Positions 1 to 8,027 of a DNA stretch of 45,865 nucleotides are shown here, one piece after another (positions within the stretch are counted from its first letter, which is position 1; each line of letters starts with the position of its first letter). The position numbers and the translations under genes are program-made. The notes beneath the pieces were generated by a model, which saw only the letters and a program-made list of their open reading frames with translations, did no database searches and was not told where the DNA came from. The stretch covers positions 1 through 45,865 of the forward strand of contig JAFUVT010000025.1 of assembly GCA_017477425.1 (NCBI GenBank), read 5' to 3'. The DNA comes from Bacteroidales bacterium. Lineage in GTDB: Bacteria > Bacteroidota > Bacteroidia > Bacteroidales > F082.

Positions 1-33
1 ATTGTGAGCTAAAACGGATAATGGTCAAAGAGA

Positions 34-1407
34 ATGTGTACTAAGAAAAATCAACGCCTGTGGCTAAATGCTAGCGAGGCCGAGCTCATCTATTTCTTCC
101 ACCCCGACCATCTCGGCTCCGCCTCGTGGATTACCGACCTGGGCGGGCAGCCTGTGCAGCACCTGCAATACAAGCCCTTCGGCGGCGACTATATCGACCA
201 GCAAGCACCAGGCACAGACTATGCTGAGCGTTTCCGCTTCACGGGCAAAGAACGTGATACAGAGACGGGCTATGACTACTTCGGAGCACGCTACTATTCC
301 TCTTCGTTGGGCATTTGGCTAAGTGTTGACCCAATGAGCGACAAGTATCCTAGTTTAAGCCCGTATGTCTATTGCGCGGATAATCCGATGAGGTTGGTGG
401 ATACGGAGGGGAAAGAAATTGTTATAGTTGGAGATAAACAATATCAAGATAAAATCAAAGCATACTTAAAGGAACTTCGCAATTAGGGCAAGGCTGGTGC
501 TTTTTTAGTTAACCAAGCAATTAAATCTAATAGAACGTTTGTTATTGCCAATACAAAAGTTGATGTGAAAACAGAATTGTCTGAAAATAATAATGCAACA
601 GTATTGCCTTTTTATATTGCCAACAGTACAGGAACTTATAATGAGGATAATGGATCCGTACCATACACCCCTTTGACAATTCTTGCCCACGAATTAGCCC
701 ACTTTAATTTCCCGCAAAAAGGTACTCTTTTGAATGAAAATAATCAAGACACACGAATTAGGGCAGGGGAAGTAAATGCTGTTGAATGGGAAAACAGAGT
801 TCGTAAAGATTTAGGATTGTCAGAAAGAAAAAAATATGGCGGATTGAGTGTGTATGGTAAAAGTATAATTGAATCATCCAAATACAGCGGTTTTTATTCT
901 CTTCAGAATAATTCAAATTACGGGAACAATGATTTTTCGATTCCCCTTTATGGAAATCCTTCCGTATCACAGGAAAGAAGAAAAGCATATGACTACGTGG
1001 GCGTGTGCGAGTACATTGCAGAGAACGACGGGGAAAATACCACAGAGAAGACGCTAACCTACCTCGAGGGTCCCTTCGGCGTGTTCGCCGTGGTGGAAAG
1101 GCAGGACAACGAGGAAACCCTCCACTACGTCCTGAAAGACCACTTGGGTTCGTGGACCATCATAACCGACGCGGAAGGTGTTGTTGAGCAAGAGCTCTCC
1201 TTCGATGCGTGGGGCAACCTCCGCAATCCAATGCCCGTTCTAGCGGATTTGCAATCCGCCAGCCGTGAATACCAGCATTTGCAATGCGAAAAAAGTCCGC
1301 TACAGAAGCGGTGTCATATAAAGCGGCGCACCTTTTTGAGATTTCTGGCTTATTCCACCACCAGTTTCCGCGTCACCACGCTGCCGCCGAGCATCTGCAA
1401 GGTGTAG
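34..1407 (+). pseudogene. Orphan RHS-core fragment with M91-like metallopeptidase tip, interrupted by TAG and followed by a second RHS fragment
   Basis: One reading frame runs from the ATG at 34 to the stop at 1405-1407, broken only by TAG at 484-486. Before the stop is the C-terminal part of an RHS core (PDHLGSASWITD, then RFTGKERDTETGYDYFGARYY and SVDPMSDKYPSLSPY). After it the same frame continues through an AT-rich domain with HELAH at 688-702 and, further on, a WENRVRKDLGLSERKKYG stretch. That combination resembles the M91 zinc-peptidase tips of RHS/polymorphic toxins. From about 990 the frame enters another RHS-core piece (LKDHLGSWTIITDAEGVVEQ, FDAWGNL) and then degenerates into repeats and the 3' end of the opposite gene. 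Stops at 10-12 and 19-21 close the frame upstream, so no full YD-repeat shell is attached. Known: RHS tips are exchanged as orphan cassettes. Inferred: a displaced and now broken toxin cassette. A CAG/CAA/AAG-to-TAG change would explain the stop; readthrough is less likely. Confidence 0.8.
1243..1311. repeat. Cluster of short palindromes at the end of the RHS remnant
   Basis: Three small inverted repeats lie in a row. GCGGATT/AATCCGC around TGC is at 1243-1259; GCATT/AATGC around the same TGC is at 1275-1287; CCGCT/AGCGG around five bases is at 1297-1311. The first two share the core ATT-TGC-AAT, so they look like variants of one REP-like unit. They also fall where the RHS similarity ends and just before the 3' end of the convergent gene, so they could act as a transcription end for either side. 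Whether the unit recurs elsewhere in the genome cannot be seen here. Confidence 0.6.
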
Positions 1408-3902
1408 ACGCCCTTGGGCAGTTGGCTCACGTCGATGGTGCGCTGGCCTTTCACGGTGAAGAACTTCACCAACTGCCCCTGCATGTTGAGCATCATCACG
1501 CTGACTGCCCCCTTGTCGTAGTCGGTGCGGAGGGTGAACTGCCCCCTGGCGGGGTTGGGATAGACTTCAACAGCAAAGGCAGGCTCGGCATGGGCCTCAT
1601 GGACGCTCACCAACAGGTTCTCGTCGTTGCTGAAGGTGACCACCTTGCCCGCCACGCGCAGCACTGGGTTGTCGGGCGCGGCGCATTCGATGCAGGTCAC
1701 GCCATCCACGCAGTCGGGATAGTTGGGGTGACATTGGTCGACGTAGGTCGGGTCAAACTGATAGAACAGCTCGGCTTGGCCAGTGGCGAGGTATTCCGTG
1801 AGGTCGAAGTCCCACACCATCCCGATGCTGCCAGGGCACCAGCCGCTGCGGTTGTAGGTCCAGGTGCCGTTTTGGGCCTGGCAACCTGCAGGATTGGGAT
1901 TGCAGGTGCGCCAAAGATGCTGGTCGTATTTGTTTTGGCCGTTCACAAGGATGTGGTGCGTGGCCTCGTAGAACTCGGCGGCATTGCCCGTGTTGTAGGA
2001 GTTGTTGGTGCCACTGCTCCAGTTGTGGCCGGTGGTGGTCAGCTTCAGCTTGGCGGCCTTGGCTTGCTCGCCGAAGCGGTAGTTCACCACGGGCACGGGC
2101 TGCTGGTTGGCGTAGTCGCCGAAAGCGTAGGTGTCGAACCAAATCTCGTCCACATCGGCGTAGAGGTATTCAGGCGTGCCTTGGGTGAAGCTGAAAATCA
2201 GCGTCGGATTGAAGCCGTTGCCGTTCCAGGTCTCCATATAAAACTCAAATTCCACCAAGCCTTGCAGCAAAGAGGTGTAGTCGCTCACTTCCACATCGTC
2301 TTCGCACTGCTTTCGGAAAGGCGTGATGTAGCGGAACAGCTCCACCCATTCGCCGCGGTAGTTCCTGACCTTCACGCCACCCACGCGGTCGTAGGTGTCG
2401 CAATTCGTGTCGTTGCCGCCCACGCAGTTGTGGTCGTAGTGCGCCCAAATCTCCTTGAAGACCCCCACGTGCGAAGGCAGGGCATACTCGCCTTGGGCAC
2501 TGTGGTGCGTCGGGTCGCAGACGAGGTCGCCGTTCATCGTCACCACGTCCAAGTGGCTGTCAATCTGGTCGGTGACTTCAAAGCTGTTGCTGAACGTCGT
2601 CGTCTTGTCGCCGCTTTGCGTCACGCCGACAGTCATATTGAAGGTGCCGAAGCCCGAAGGCGTCCAGAAACCGTAATAGTAGCCGTTTTCAGGGTCGTCG
2701 GGATAGTCGGTCTTGAGCTGGATTTGCTGTCCGTCGACGCTCGCTGTGATGTCGGTGAACTTGATGACTTCGGAATGCTCGATATAGGCCGAGACGACAA
2801 TCATCACGGGATGGATTTCATCGAGATAGACCAAAGTATTGTCGTAGGGCCGACGGATTTTCACCTCGGGCTCGTAGGCATACGGGTCGACCACCTCGAA
2901 GCTCTTCACCACGTCGGGAGCGGGCAGCCAGTTGGCGTCGCCGTCTTGCATGGCTTTCAGCTTGACGATGCCCGTTTCGCCCGTCAGGGTCAAGACGTTG
3001 CCGCTGAGGGTGGCGGGGCCTTCCATCAACTCAAACGCGACGGGCAGTCCCGACGAAGCCGTGGCTTCAAGCGTAATCGGGTCGTTGAAAATCAGCTGGT
3101 TCGGGATGTCGGCCATCTCGATGAGTTGGGCGTTGCCGTCGGGCTGCTGGCGCACCAGCAGGTTATCGAAGCCGCCCGTGCCGCCTTGCGAGTGGAAGAA
3201 GAGGCCGTCCCAAACGTGGTAGTCCTTCTTGTCGCCGCTGCCTGGGGTGAGGTTCATGCACACGTTGGTGCAGCCCGCCATCTGGAGCCAGTCGCCCGTG
3301 CAGCCAGGCTTGACGAACACCGTCACGGCACCTGCGCCGTCGTAAGCCGTGAAGTCGAACGACATCTTGTAGCGCGTCCAGCCGCCTTCTTCATAGTCGA
3401 ACTCAATGCTGGAGCCGTCGGGCAGGCACACTTTGGCGTGGCCCGTGTCGCCTTGGCTCTTGATGAAGAGGTAGACGCCGCCATCGGCATCGGTCATGCC
3501 GGGCAGGATGTGGCCGTCGCTGTCGCTGTCGAAGCCCACGCCGAAGAACGAGCCCCACCAGGTGCGATTCATGTCCATCTCAAGGTCCATGATGCCGCCG
3601 TTCTGGAAATTGAAGTTGAAGTTCGACGAGGCTTTGCGCGTGGCCGTGCGGCCCACGCCCGAGCCGCCGTAGGGATACCAGATGGCGATGCTCTCGTCGG
3701 GGGCCATGTCGGAGCCGCAGACGTAGCTGACGTCGAAGTCCTGCGACGAGCTAGCGGTTTGGTAATGCGTCAGCCAGCCGTCCTGGCCGTTGAGGTTTTG
3801 CGAGCCTTCGGTGAGGCTGTTGAAGTCGTAGAGGTATTCCACCTGTGCGCTGAGCGTGAAAGCCAGCAGGCAGAACAAGGCGAGTAAGGAGGTTTTTTTC
3901 AT
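1350..3902 (-). CDS. T9SS-exported PNGase F-like N-glycanase domain protein
   Basis: An 850-residue secreted protein. The start at 3902 is chosen because MKKTSLLALFCLLAF...SAQ is a good signal peptide; the frame stays open 52 codons upstream, but that extension has no signal-like start. The N-terminal third looks like a carbohydrate-binding or jelly-roll module (FDFTAYDGAG, GGTGGFDNLLVRQ). Residues about 465-700 resemble the two domains of peptide-N-glycosidase F: NCDTYDR near residue 500 followed by GEWVELFRYITPF, then TTGHNWSSG, NAAEFYEATHHILVNG and YNRSGWCPG near 688. In PNGase F the Asp of the C-D-x-(W/Y)-D-R segment is catalytic; that role here is inference. Residues about 778-850 form a type A T9SS sorting domain (VEVYPNPARGQF, LPKGVYTL). 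The predicted role is removal of N-glycans from host or dietary glycoproteins at the cell surface. It is transcribed divergently from the lipoprotein gene at 4006. Activity is unproven, because many PNGase F-related proteins are uncharacterised. Confidence 0.8.
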   Translation of the reverse strand: MKKTSLLALFCLLAFTLSAQVEYLYDFNSLTEGSQNLNGQDGWLTHYQTASSSQDFDVSYVCGSDMAPDESIAIWYPYGGSGVGRTATRKASSNFNFNFQNGGIMDLEMDMNRTWWGSFFGVGFDSDSDGHILPGMTDADGGVYLFIKSQGDTGHAKVCLPDGSSIEFDYEEGGWTRYKMSFDFTAYDGAGAVTVFVKPGCTGDWLQMAGCTNVCMNLTPGSGDKKDYHVWDGLFFHSQGGTGGFDNLLVRQQPDGNAQLIEMADIPNQLIFNDPITLEATASSGLPVAFELMEGPATLSGNVLTLTGETGIVKLKAMQDGDANWLPAPDVVKSFEVVDPYAYEPEVKIRRPYDNTLVYLDEIHPVMIVVSAYIEHSEVIKFTDITASVDGQQIQLKTDYPDDPENGYYYGFWTPSGFGTFNMTVGVTQSGDKTTTFSNSFEVTDQIDSHLDVVTMNGDLVCDPTHHSAQGEYALPSHVGVFKEIWAHYDHNCVGGNDTNCDTYDRVGGVKVRNYRGEWVELFRYITPFRKQCEDDVEVSDYTSLLQGLVEFEFYMETWNGNGFNPTLIFSFTQGTPEYLYADVDEIWFDTYAFGDYANQQPVPVVNYRFGEQAKAAKLKLTTTGHNWSSGTNNSYNTGNAAEFYEATHHILVNGQNKYDQHLWRTCNPNPAGCQAQNGTWTYNRSGWCPGSIGMVWDFDLTEYLATGQAELFYQFDPTYVDQCHPNYPDCVDGVTCIECAAPDNPVLRVAGKVVTFSNDENLLVSVHEAHAEPAFAVEVYPNPARGQFTLRTDYDKGAVSVMMLNMQGQLVKFFTVKGQRTIDVSQLPKGVYTLQMLGGSVVTRKLVVE

Positions 3903-4005
3903 GGGATTGTGTTTGAATTTTGGTACAAAAATAACAAATCCGTAGAACTTAAGCGCTATTTTTGAAAAAATCGCTATTTTTGCCCTTTCTAAAATCGACT
4001 TGGAG
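3903..4005. promoter_or_regulatory. Divergent promoter region with two TAnnTTTG boxes
   Basis: Both directions have a Bacteroidota -7 box. On the plus strand TATTTTTG is at 3975-3982, 23 bases before the ATG at 4006. On the minus strand TATTTTTG is at 3933-3926, 23 bases before the ATG at 3902. Neither has a clear TTG element at the usual distance of about 19-21 bases, so strength is uncertain. Confidence 0.5.
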
Positions 4006-5055
4006 ATGAAAAAACTGCTCTTATCCGTTTCGTTGTTGGCTTGTTTGGCCTGCTTCAATGCTTGTTCGACAGATGTCGATCTTTATGCTGACTACAAGGA
4101 TATCCCCGTGGTGTATGGTTTGTTGGATGCCTCGCAGGATACCAATTATATCCGCATCAACCGCGCCTTTTCGAGCAACAACGACCATCCTATCAACGCC
4201 AACGAGGTGGCCTTGATTGCCGATTCTTGCAACTATCCTGGCAAACTCCGGGCATATATCGTGGAATACCAGTCGGGATTCGGAAACCAATTCACGGAGA
4301 CTGGCGATGTCTTGGAGCTCGACACGATGACGGTTCACGACAAGGAGGAGGGTATCTTCTACTCGCCTAACCAAAAGGTATATTACGCCAAGGGCAAGGC
4401 TGTTTTCTCGAACAATTCCCCGTCGAGAAGGTACAAGTACAGGCTTTTCATCCACAAAGGCAACGACACCATCACTGCCGAAACCGGACTGGTGGGCGAC
4501 GACGACTTCAAGGTGATCACCTCCCAGCTCAACTTTAAGGCGGCAGAGAGTTCGAAGTCGAACCAAATCAACTTTGTTGAAACCCCCAATGCCGTTTTCT
4601 ACGACATGGAGTTCGTGTTCCATTATTGGGAGTCGGTCAACAATGGACCGCTGACCCAGAAGCAGGTGTCGTATTCTTTCGGTGCCAAGAGCATCGAAGA
4701 GCTCGACAAGGATGGCAACGTCTTCAGTGTGTCCTATGGCGAAAACACGCTGTTCAACCTCTTGAAAGACGCCATCGGTGCCGACACCATCGTCAATCCC
4801 AACCACCCCAATGTGGTGCGCTATTTTGATCCCAAGCCGGTGACAATCTATCTGGCGGCAGGTGGCGACGAGTTGTATAACTATATCCAGGTGAATGCGC
4901 AGACCGGCTATTCACAAACCATACCCGACTACACCAACATCTCAGGTGGCTATGGCGTGTTCTCGTCGCGCAGGAACCTTACGAAAGAGGTGGGTATCTC
5001 GGCCCGCACCCAAACCGACCTTTACGGCAAGCCCTGGGGATTCAAGCAGCAGTAA
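4006..5055 (+). CDS. Conserved Bacteroidota-type lipoprotein of unknown function
   Basis: A 349-residue protein. The ATG at 4006 is preferred over a TTG two codons earlier because it starts MKKLLLSVSLLACLACFNAC, a lipoprotein signal with the lipid-bearing Cys at residue 20. The mature part begins STDVDLYADYKDIPVVYGLLD, followed by NYIRINRAF. This beta-rich opening recurs in periplasmic or outer-membrane lipoproteins of Bacteroidales, but I do not know an assigned function or reliable domain name. It ends 21 bases before yicC and is probably the first gene of the yicC-gmk-nadD transcript. No truncation or unusual codon use is apparent. Confidence 0.75.
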   Translation: MKKLLLSVSLLACLACFNACSTDVDLYADYKDIPVVYGLLDASQDTNYIRINRAFSSNNDHPINANEVALIADSCNYPGKLRAYIVEYQSGFGNQFTETGDVLELDTMTVHDKEEGIFYSPNQKVYYAKGKAVFSNNSPSRRYKYRLFIHKGNDTITAETGLVGDDDFKVITSQLNFKAAESSKSNQINFVETPNAVFYDMEFVFHYWESVNNGPLTQKQVSYSFGAKSIEELDKDGNVFSVSYGENTLFNLLKDAIGADTIVNPNHPNVVRYFDPKPVTIYLAAGGDELYNYIQVNAQTGYSQTIPDYTNISGGYGVFSSRRNLTKEVGISARTQTDLYGKPWGFKQQ

Positions 5056-5076
5056 ACCTTTAAACATCCATATTTT

Positions 5077-5949
5077 ATGATTCGTTCCATGACGGGCTAC
5101 GGCATTGCCGAGCAGACCTATCTTTCAAAGAAGATAACCGTTGAAATTAAGACGCTGAACAGCAAGCAGCTGGATCTGCAGGTAAAACTGCCCAACGAGT
5201 TGCGTTTCGCCGAGTTGGACTTCCGCAATAGAATCGGGGCCAGGCTGCAGCGCGGCAAAGTCGATGTGATCATCACCATTGCCGACACCGATTTGACCCA
5301 GACTTATCATATCGACCAAGCCGTCGTCGAGGCATATCAAGACCAAATCAAGGAGATTTCGAAGAACCTTCACATCGCGCCGTCCGATGATATGGCTGCG
5401 CTTTTGTTTAGAATGCCGGGCATCTTCAATGTGCCGGCCGAGAACTTCGACGAGGCTTTTGTGGCCAAGGTAGGAGAAACGATAGACCAAGCTCTGGATT
5501 TGGTCGACGGTTTCCGCGTCCAAGAGGGACAAACGTTGAAGAAAGACCTCCTGCATCGCGTTGAGCTGATCCTCAACCTGTTGGAACAAGTTGAGCCGTA
5601 TGAGAAGAGCCGCCATGACGTCATCAAGCAACGCTTGACGAAAAACCTCTCCGAGTTGACCACCGCAGGGCAATACGACGAGAACCGCTTCGAGCAGGAA
5701 CTGATTTATTATCTCGAAAAACTGGATATTACGGAGGAGAAGGTCCGCCTGCGCCAGCATTGCAACTACTTCAACGAGAGCTGCGACGAAGACCAAGCGG
5801 GCAAGAAACTCGGCTTCATAGCCCAAGAGATGGGCCGTGAGATCAACACCCTCGGCTCGAAGGCCAACGAGGTCAACATCCAGAAGTTGGTCGTCAAGAT
5901 GAAGGATGAACTGGAAAAGATCAAGGAACAGGTGTGTAATATACTTTAA
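5077..5949 (+). CDS. yicC: YicC family endoribonuclease
   Basis: A 290-residue protein, full length for the family. It starts with the diagnostic MIRSMTGYG and VEIKTLNSKQLDLQVKLP segments (YicC N-terminal domain, to about residue 155). It ends with the DUF1732 domain carrying MGREINTLGSKANEVNIQ near residues 248-265. In E. coli, YicC is linked to RNA decay, including degradation of the small RNA RyhB, and the purified family acts as an endoribonuclease. Location is cytoplasmic. The gene sits directly upstream of gmk, a very common bacterial order. The gap to gmk holds an inverted repeat (5957-6019) that could form a hairpin in the shared message. Confidence 0.92.
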   Translation: MIRSMTGYGIAEQTYLSKKITVEIKTLNSKQLDLQVKLPNELRFAELDFRNRIGARLQRGKVDVIITIADTDLTQTYHIDQAVVEAYQDQIKEISKNLHIAPSDDMAALLFRMPGIFNVPAENFDEAFVAKVGETIDQALDLVDGFRVQEGQTLKKDLLHRVELILNLLEQVEPYEKSRHDVIKQRLTKNLSELTTAGQYDENRFEQELIYYLEKLDITEEKVRLRQHCNYFNESCDEDQAGKKLGFIAQEMGREINTLGSKANEVNIQKLVVKMKDELEKIKEQVCNIL

Positions 5950-5956
5950 TTACGGC

Positions 5957-6019
5957 CCTTCGACAGGCTCAGGGACCTTGGCTTTTACTGAAGGTGAGGG
6001 TGCCTGAGCCTGTCGAAGG
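5957..6019. repeat. Inverted repeat between yicC and gmk
   Basis: CCTTCGACAGGCTCAGG at 5957-5973 is matched by its exact reverse complement at 6003-6019, leaving a 29-base loop. The same 17-base arm occurs at 43092-43108 inside a coding region, so this is a dispersed repeat and not a private terminator. No T tract follows, so read-through into gmk is expected. Confidence 0.85.
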
Positions 6020-6039
6020 CCCCGACAAAAACTTGAATT

Positions 6040-6615
6040 ATGAAAAAAGGAAAACTTCTCATCTTCAGCGCGCCATCGGGCTCTGGCAAGACCACCTTGC
6101 TCAACCACGTGATGGCCAACATCCCCGAAATGGCGTTCTCGGTTTCGGCCACCACCCGTCCGCCCCGTGGCGAAGAGGTCAACGGCCGCGAGTATTATTT
6201 CCTGAGCATGGAAGAGTTTAAGCAACGCGTCGAGAATGGTGAGTTCCTCGAATGGGAGGAAGTCTATCCGGGGCGTTGCTACGGCACCCTACTCTCTGTG
6301 GTTGAGCAGATGCAGGACAACGGCAAACACGTGGCTTTCGATGTCGACGTCTGTGGTGGCGTCAATATCAAGAACCATTACGGCGACCAGGCTTTGTCGG
6401 TATTCATCCAAGCCCCTTCAATAGAGGTGCTTCGTGACCGTCTCATCAAGCGGGGCACTGACTCGATGGAGGAAATCGAGAATCGTCTCGCCAAGGCTGC
6501 ATGGGAGACAGAGTTCGCCCAAGGCAAGTTCGACCGTACCATCATCAACGACGACCTGGAGACCGCCAAGCGCGAGATTCTCGAAGTCGTCCAAGCCTTC
6601 CTCGAAGAAGAATGA
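6040..6615 (+). CDS. gmk: Guanylate kinase
   Basis: A 191-residue cytosolic enzyme that converts GMP and ATP to GDP and ADP. The P-loop SAPSGSGKTT is at residues 9-18. It is followed by the GMP-binding region SVSATTRPPRGEEVNGREYY (about 33-52), the GEFLEW segment near residue 69, and the lid and C-terminal helix (RLAKAAWETEFAQGKFD). Length is normal. The stop overlaps the nadD start (ATGA at 6612-6615), so the two are probably translationally coupled. Confidence 0.96.
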   Translation: MKKGKLLIFSAPSGSGKTTLLNHVMANIPEMAFSVSATTRPPRGEEVNGREYYFLSMEEFKQRVENGEFLEWEEVYPGRCYGTLLSVVEQMQDNGKHVAFDVDVCGGVNIKNHYGDQALSVFIQAPSIEVLRDRLIKRGTDSMEEIENRLAKAAWETEFAQGKFDRTIINDDLETAKREILEVVQAFLEEE

Positions 6616-7187
6616 AAAAAGTTGGCGTCTATTCCGGCTCGTTCAATCCCATCCATCACGGCCACGTGATGCTGGCCAATTATCTCGTCGAGTTCTCCGA
6701 CTTGGACGAGCTATGGTTTGTGGTGTCACCGCAGAATCCCCTGAAGAAAAAAGAGGATTTGCTTGACGACGACGAGCGCCTCAAGATGGTACAGCTGGCC
6801 GTGGGCGACGACCCGCGCTTCCACGTCAGCGATATTGAAATGCACCTGCCCACGCCCTCCTACACCATTAATACTTTAACGGCGCTTTCAGAGCAATACC
6901 CTGATTGCCATTTTGTTTTCATTTGTGGTATGGATAGCCTACAAGGTTTCAAGCATTGGCGTGAATACCAAAGGATTTTGGACAACTATGAGCTGCTGGT
7001 CTTCCCCCGCGAGAGTTACGATGGGGGAGAGCTGGTGGATTATCCTTCTGTGACGGTGCTGAAAACGCCCATTTTGGAGATCTCCTCTACCTTTATCCGC
7101 CAATGCGTCAAAGAGGGTCGCGACGTGCGGCATTTCATGCCGGAGAAGGCGTTTGCTTATTTGAAACAAAAAGGGTTTTACGAATAA
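6612..7187 (+). CDS. nadD: Nicotinate-nucleotide adenylyltransferase
   Basis: A 191-residue enzyme of NAD synthesis that adenylylates nicotinate mononucleotide to deamido-NAD. The nucleotidyltransferase motif YSGSFNPIHHGH is at residues 6-17 and the C-terminal ISSTFIRQ motif binds ATP phosphates. The start is set at 6612 because that ATG overlaps the gmk stop and gives the family's usual N-terminus (MKKVGVYSGSFNP). The longer frame upstream lies inside gmk. A strong terminator follows. Confidence 0.95.
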   Translation: MKKVGVYSGSFNPIHHGHVMLANYLVEFSDLDELWFVVSPQNPLKKKEDLLDDDERLKMVQLAVGDDPRFHVSDIEMHLPTPSYTINTLTALSEQYPDCHFVFICGMDSLQGFKHWREYQRILDNYELLVFPRESYDGGELVDYPSVTVLKTPILEISSTFIRQCVKEGRDVRHFMPEKAFAYLKQKGFYE

Positions 7188-7188
7188 A

Positions 7189-7240
7189 GAAACAGACAGC
7201 CCATGTCATTCCCGAATGGAATCTATGGGCTGTCTGTTTC
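7189..7240. terminator. Bidirectional terminator between nadD and rsmA
   Basis: A 16-base perfect stem (GAAACAGACAGCCCAT at 7189-7204 with its complement at 7225-7240) encloses a 20-base loop. It lies between two converging genes, both of which end within 15 bases of it, and so can end transcription from both sides. Confidence 0.8.
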
Positions 7241-7253
7241 TAGCTCTTGTTGC

Positions 7254-8027
7254 TTATTTTTGTTCCCCTCCAATTAGATTGGTCAAATCGATAAACTCCT
7301 GCACCGACAGTTGCTCAGGCCGCTTGTTGAACACCTCGTTCTCGATGATGGCGGGGCTGAGCATCGGGCGCAACGAGTTGCGCATGGTCTTGCGGCGTTG
7401 GTTGAAGGCTTGCTTGACGACACTCACAAACAGCTTCTCGTCGCAGCCCAAGTCGGTGGTGGCGTTGCGCCGCATCTTGATGACGGCCGATTTCACCTTC
7501 GGCGGCGGGTTGAAGACGTTTTCATGGACGGTGAAGAGGTAGTCGATGTCGTACCAAGCCTGCATCAGCACGCTCAGGATGCCGTAGGTCTTGCTGCCTT
7601 CCTTGGCGGCCATGCGCTCGGCCATCTCCTTCTGTACCATCCCGACCACTTCGACGACCAACTCCTTGTATTTCAATACTTGGAAGAAGATTTGGCTGCT
7701 GATGTTGTAAGGGAAATTCCCGATGACGGCCATGTTCCGTTGCCCGAATTGGCTCAAATCGGTGCGAAGGAAGTCGCCCTCGATGAGCCTGTCGCCCAGC
7801 ATGGGGAAATGCTGCTTCAGATAGGCGATGCTCTCTTTGTCGATTTCGATGACGTGGAACTTGTCCAACACGTCTTGCACCAAATATTGGGTCAAGACGC
7901 CCGTGCCGGCACCCACCTCAATGACACTCTCCACGTCGGGTGACAGTTGCTCTACGATGCGTTGGGCGATGCTTTGGTCGGTCAGGAAATGCTGGCCGAG
8001 GGCTTTTTTGGGTCTTACTTCGTTCAT
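7254..8027 (-). CDS. rsmA: 16S rRNA dimethyladenosine transferase
   Basis: A 257-residue enzyme (RsmA/KsgA) that dimethylates the two adjacent adenines of the 16S 3'-terminal hairpin during 30S maturation. The N-terminus KKALGQHFLTD is diagnostic. SAM motif I is VIEVGAGTGVLTQYL near residues 36-50. The catalytic motif NFPYNISSQIFF is near 103-114. Length is normal. Its ATG overlaps the stop of the upstream TPR gene (ATGA at 8024-8027), so it is the last gene of a three-gene minus-strand operon. Confidence 0.96.
   Translation of the reverse strand: MNEVRPKKALGQHFLTDQSIAQRIVEQLSPDVESVIEVGAGTGVLTQYLVQDVLDKFHVIEIDKESIAYLKQHFPMLGDRLIEGDFLRTDLSQFGQRNMAVIGNFPYNISSQIFFQVLKYKELVVEVVGMVQKEMAERMAAKEGSKTYGILSVLMQAWYDIDYLFTVHENVFNPPPKVKSAVIKMRRNATTDLGCDEKLFVSVVKQAFNQRRKTMRNSLRPMLSPAIIENEVFNKRPEQLSVQEFIDLTNLIGGEQK

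Noticed and set aside
1284..3887. An 867-codon open frame on the plus strand opposite the PNGase F-like gene
   Set aside because: It mirrors the codon bias of the real gene on the other strand, has low-complexity His/Val/Ala-rich translation, no signal or motif, and the opposite frame has clear domains.
3961..3982. TTTG at 3961 as the -33 element for the lipoprotein promoter
   Set aside because: The gap to TATTTTTG is only 10 bases, about half of the usual spacing.
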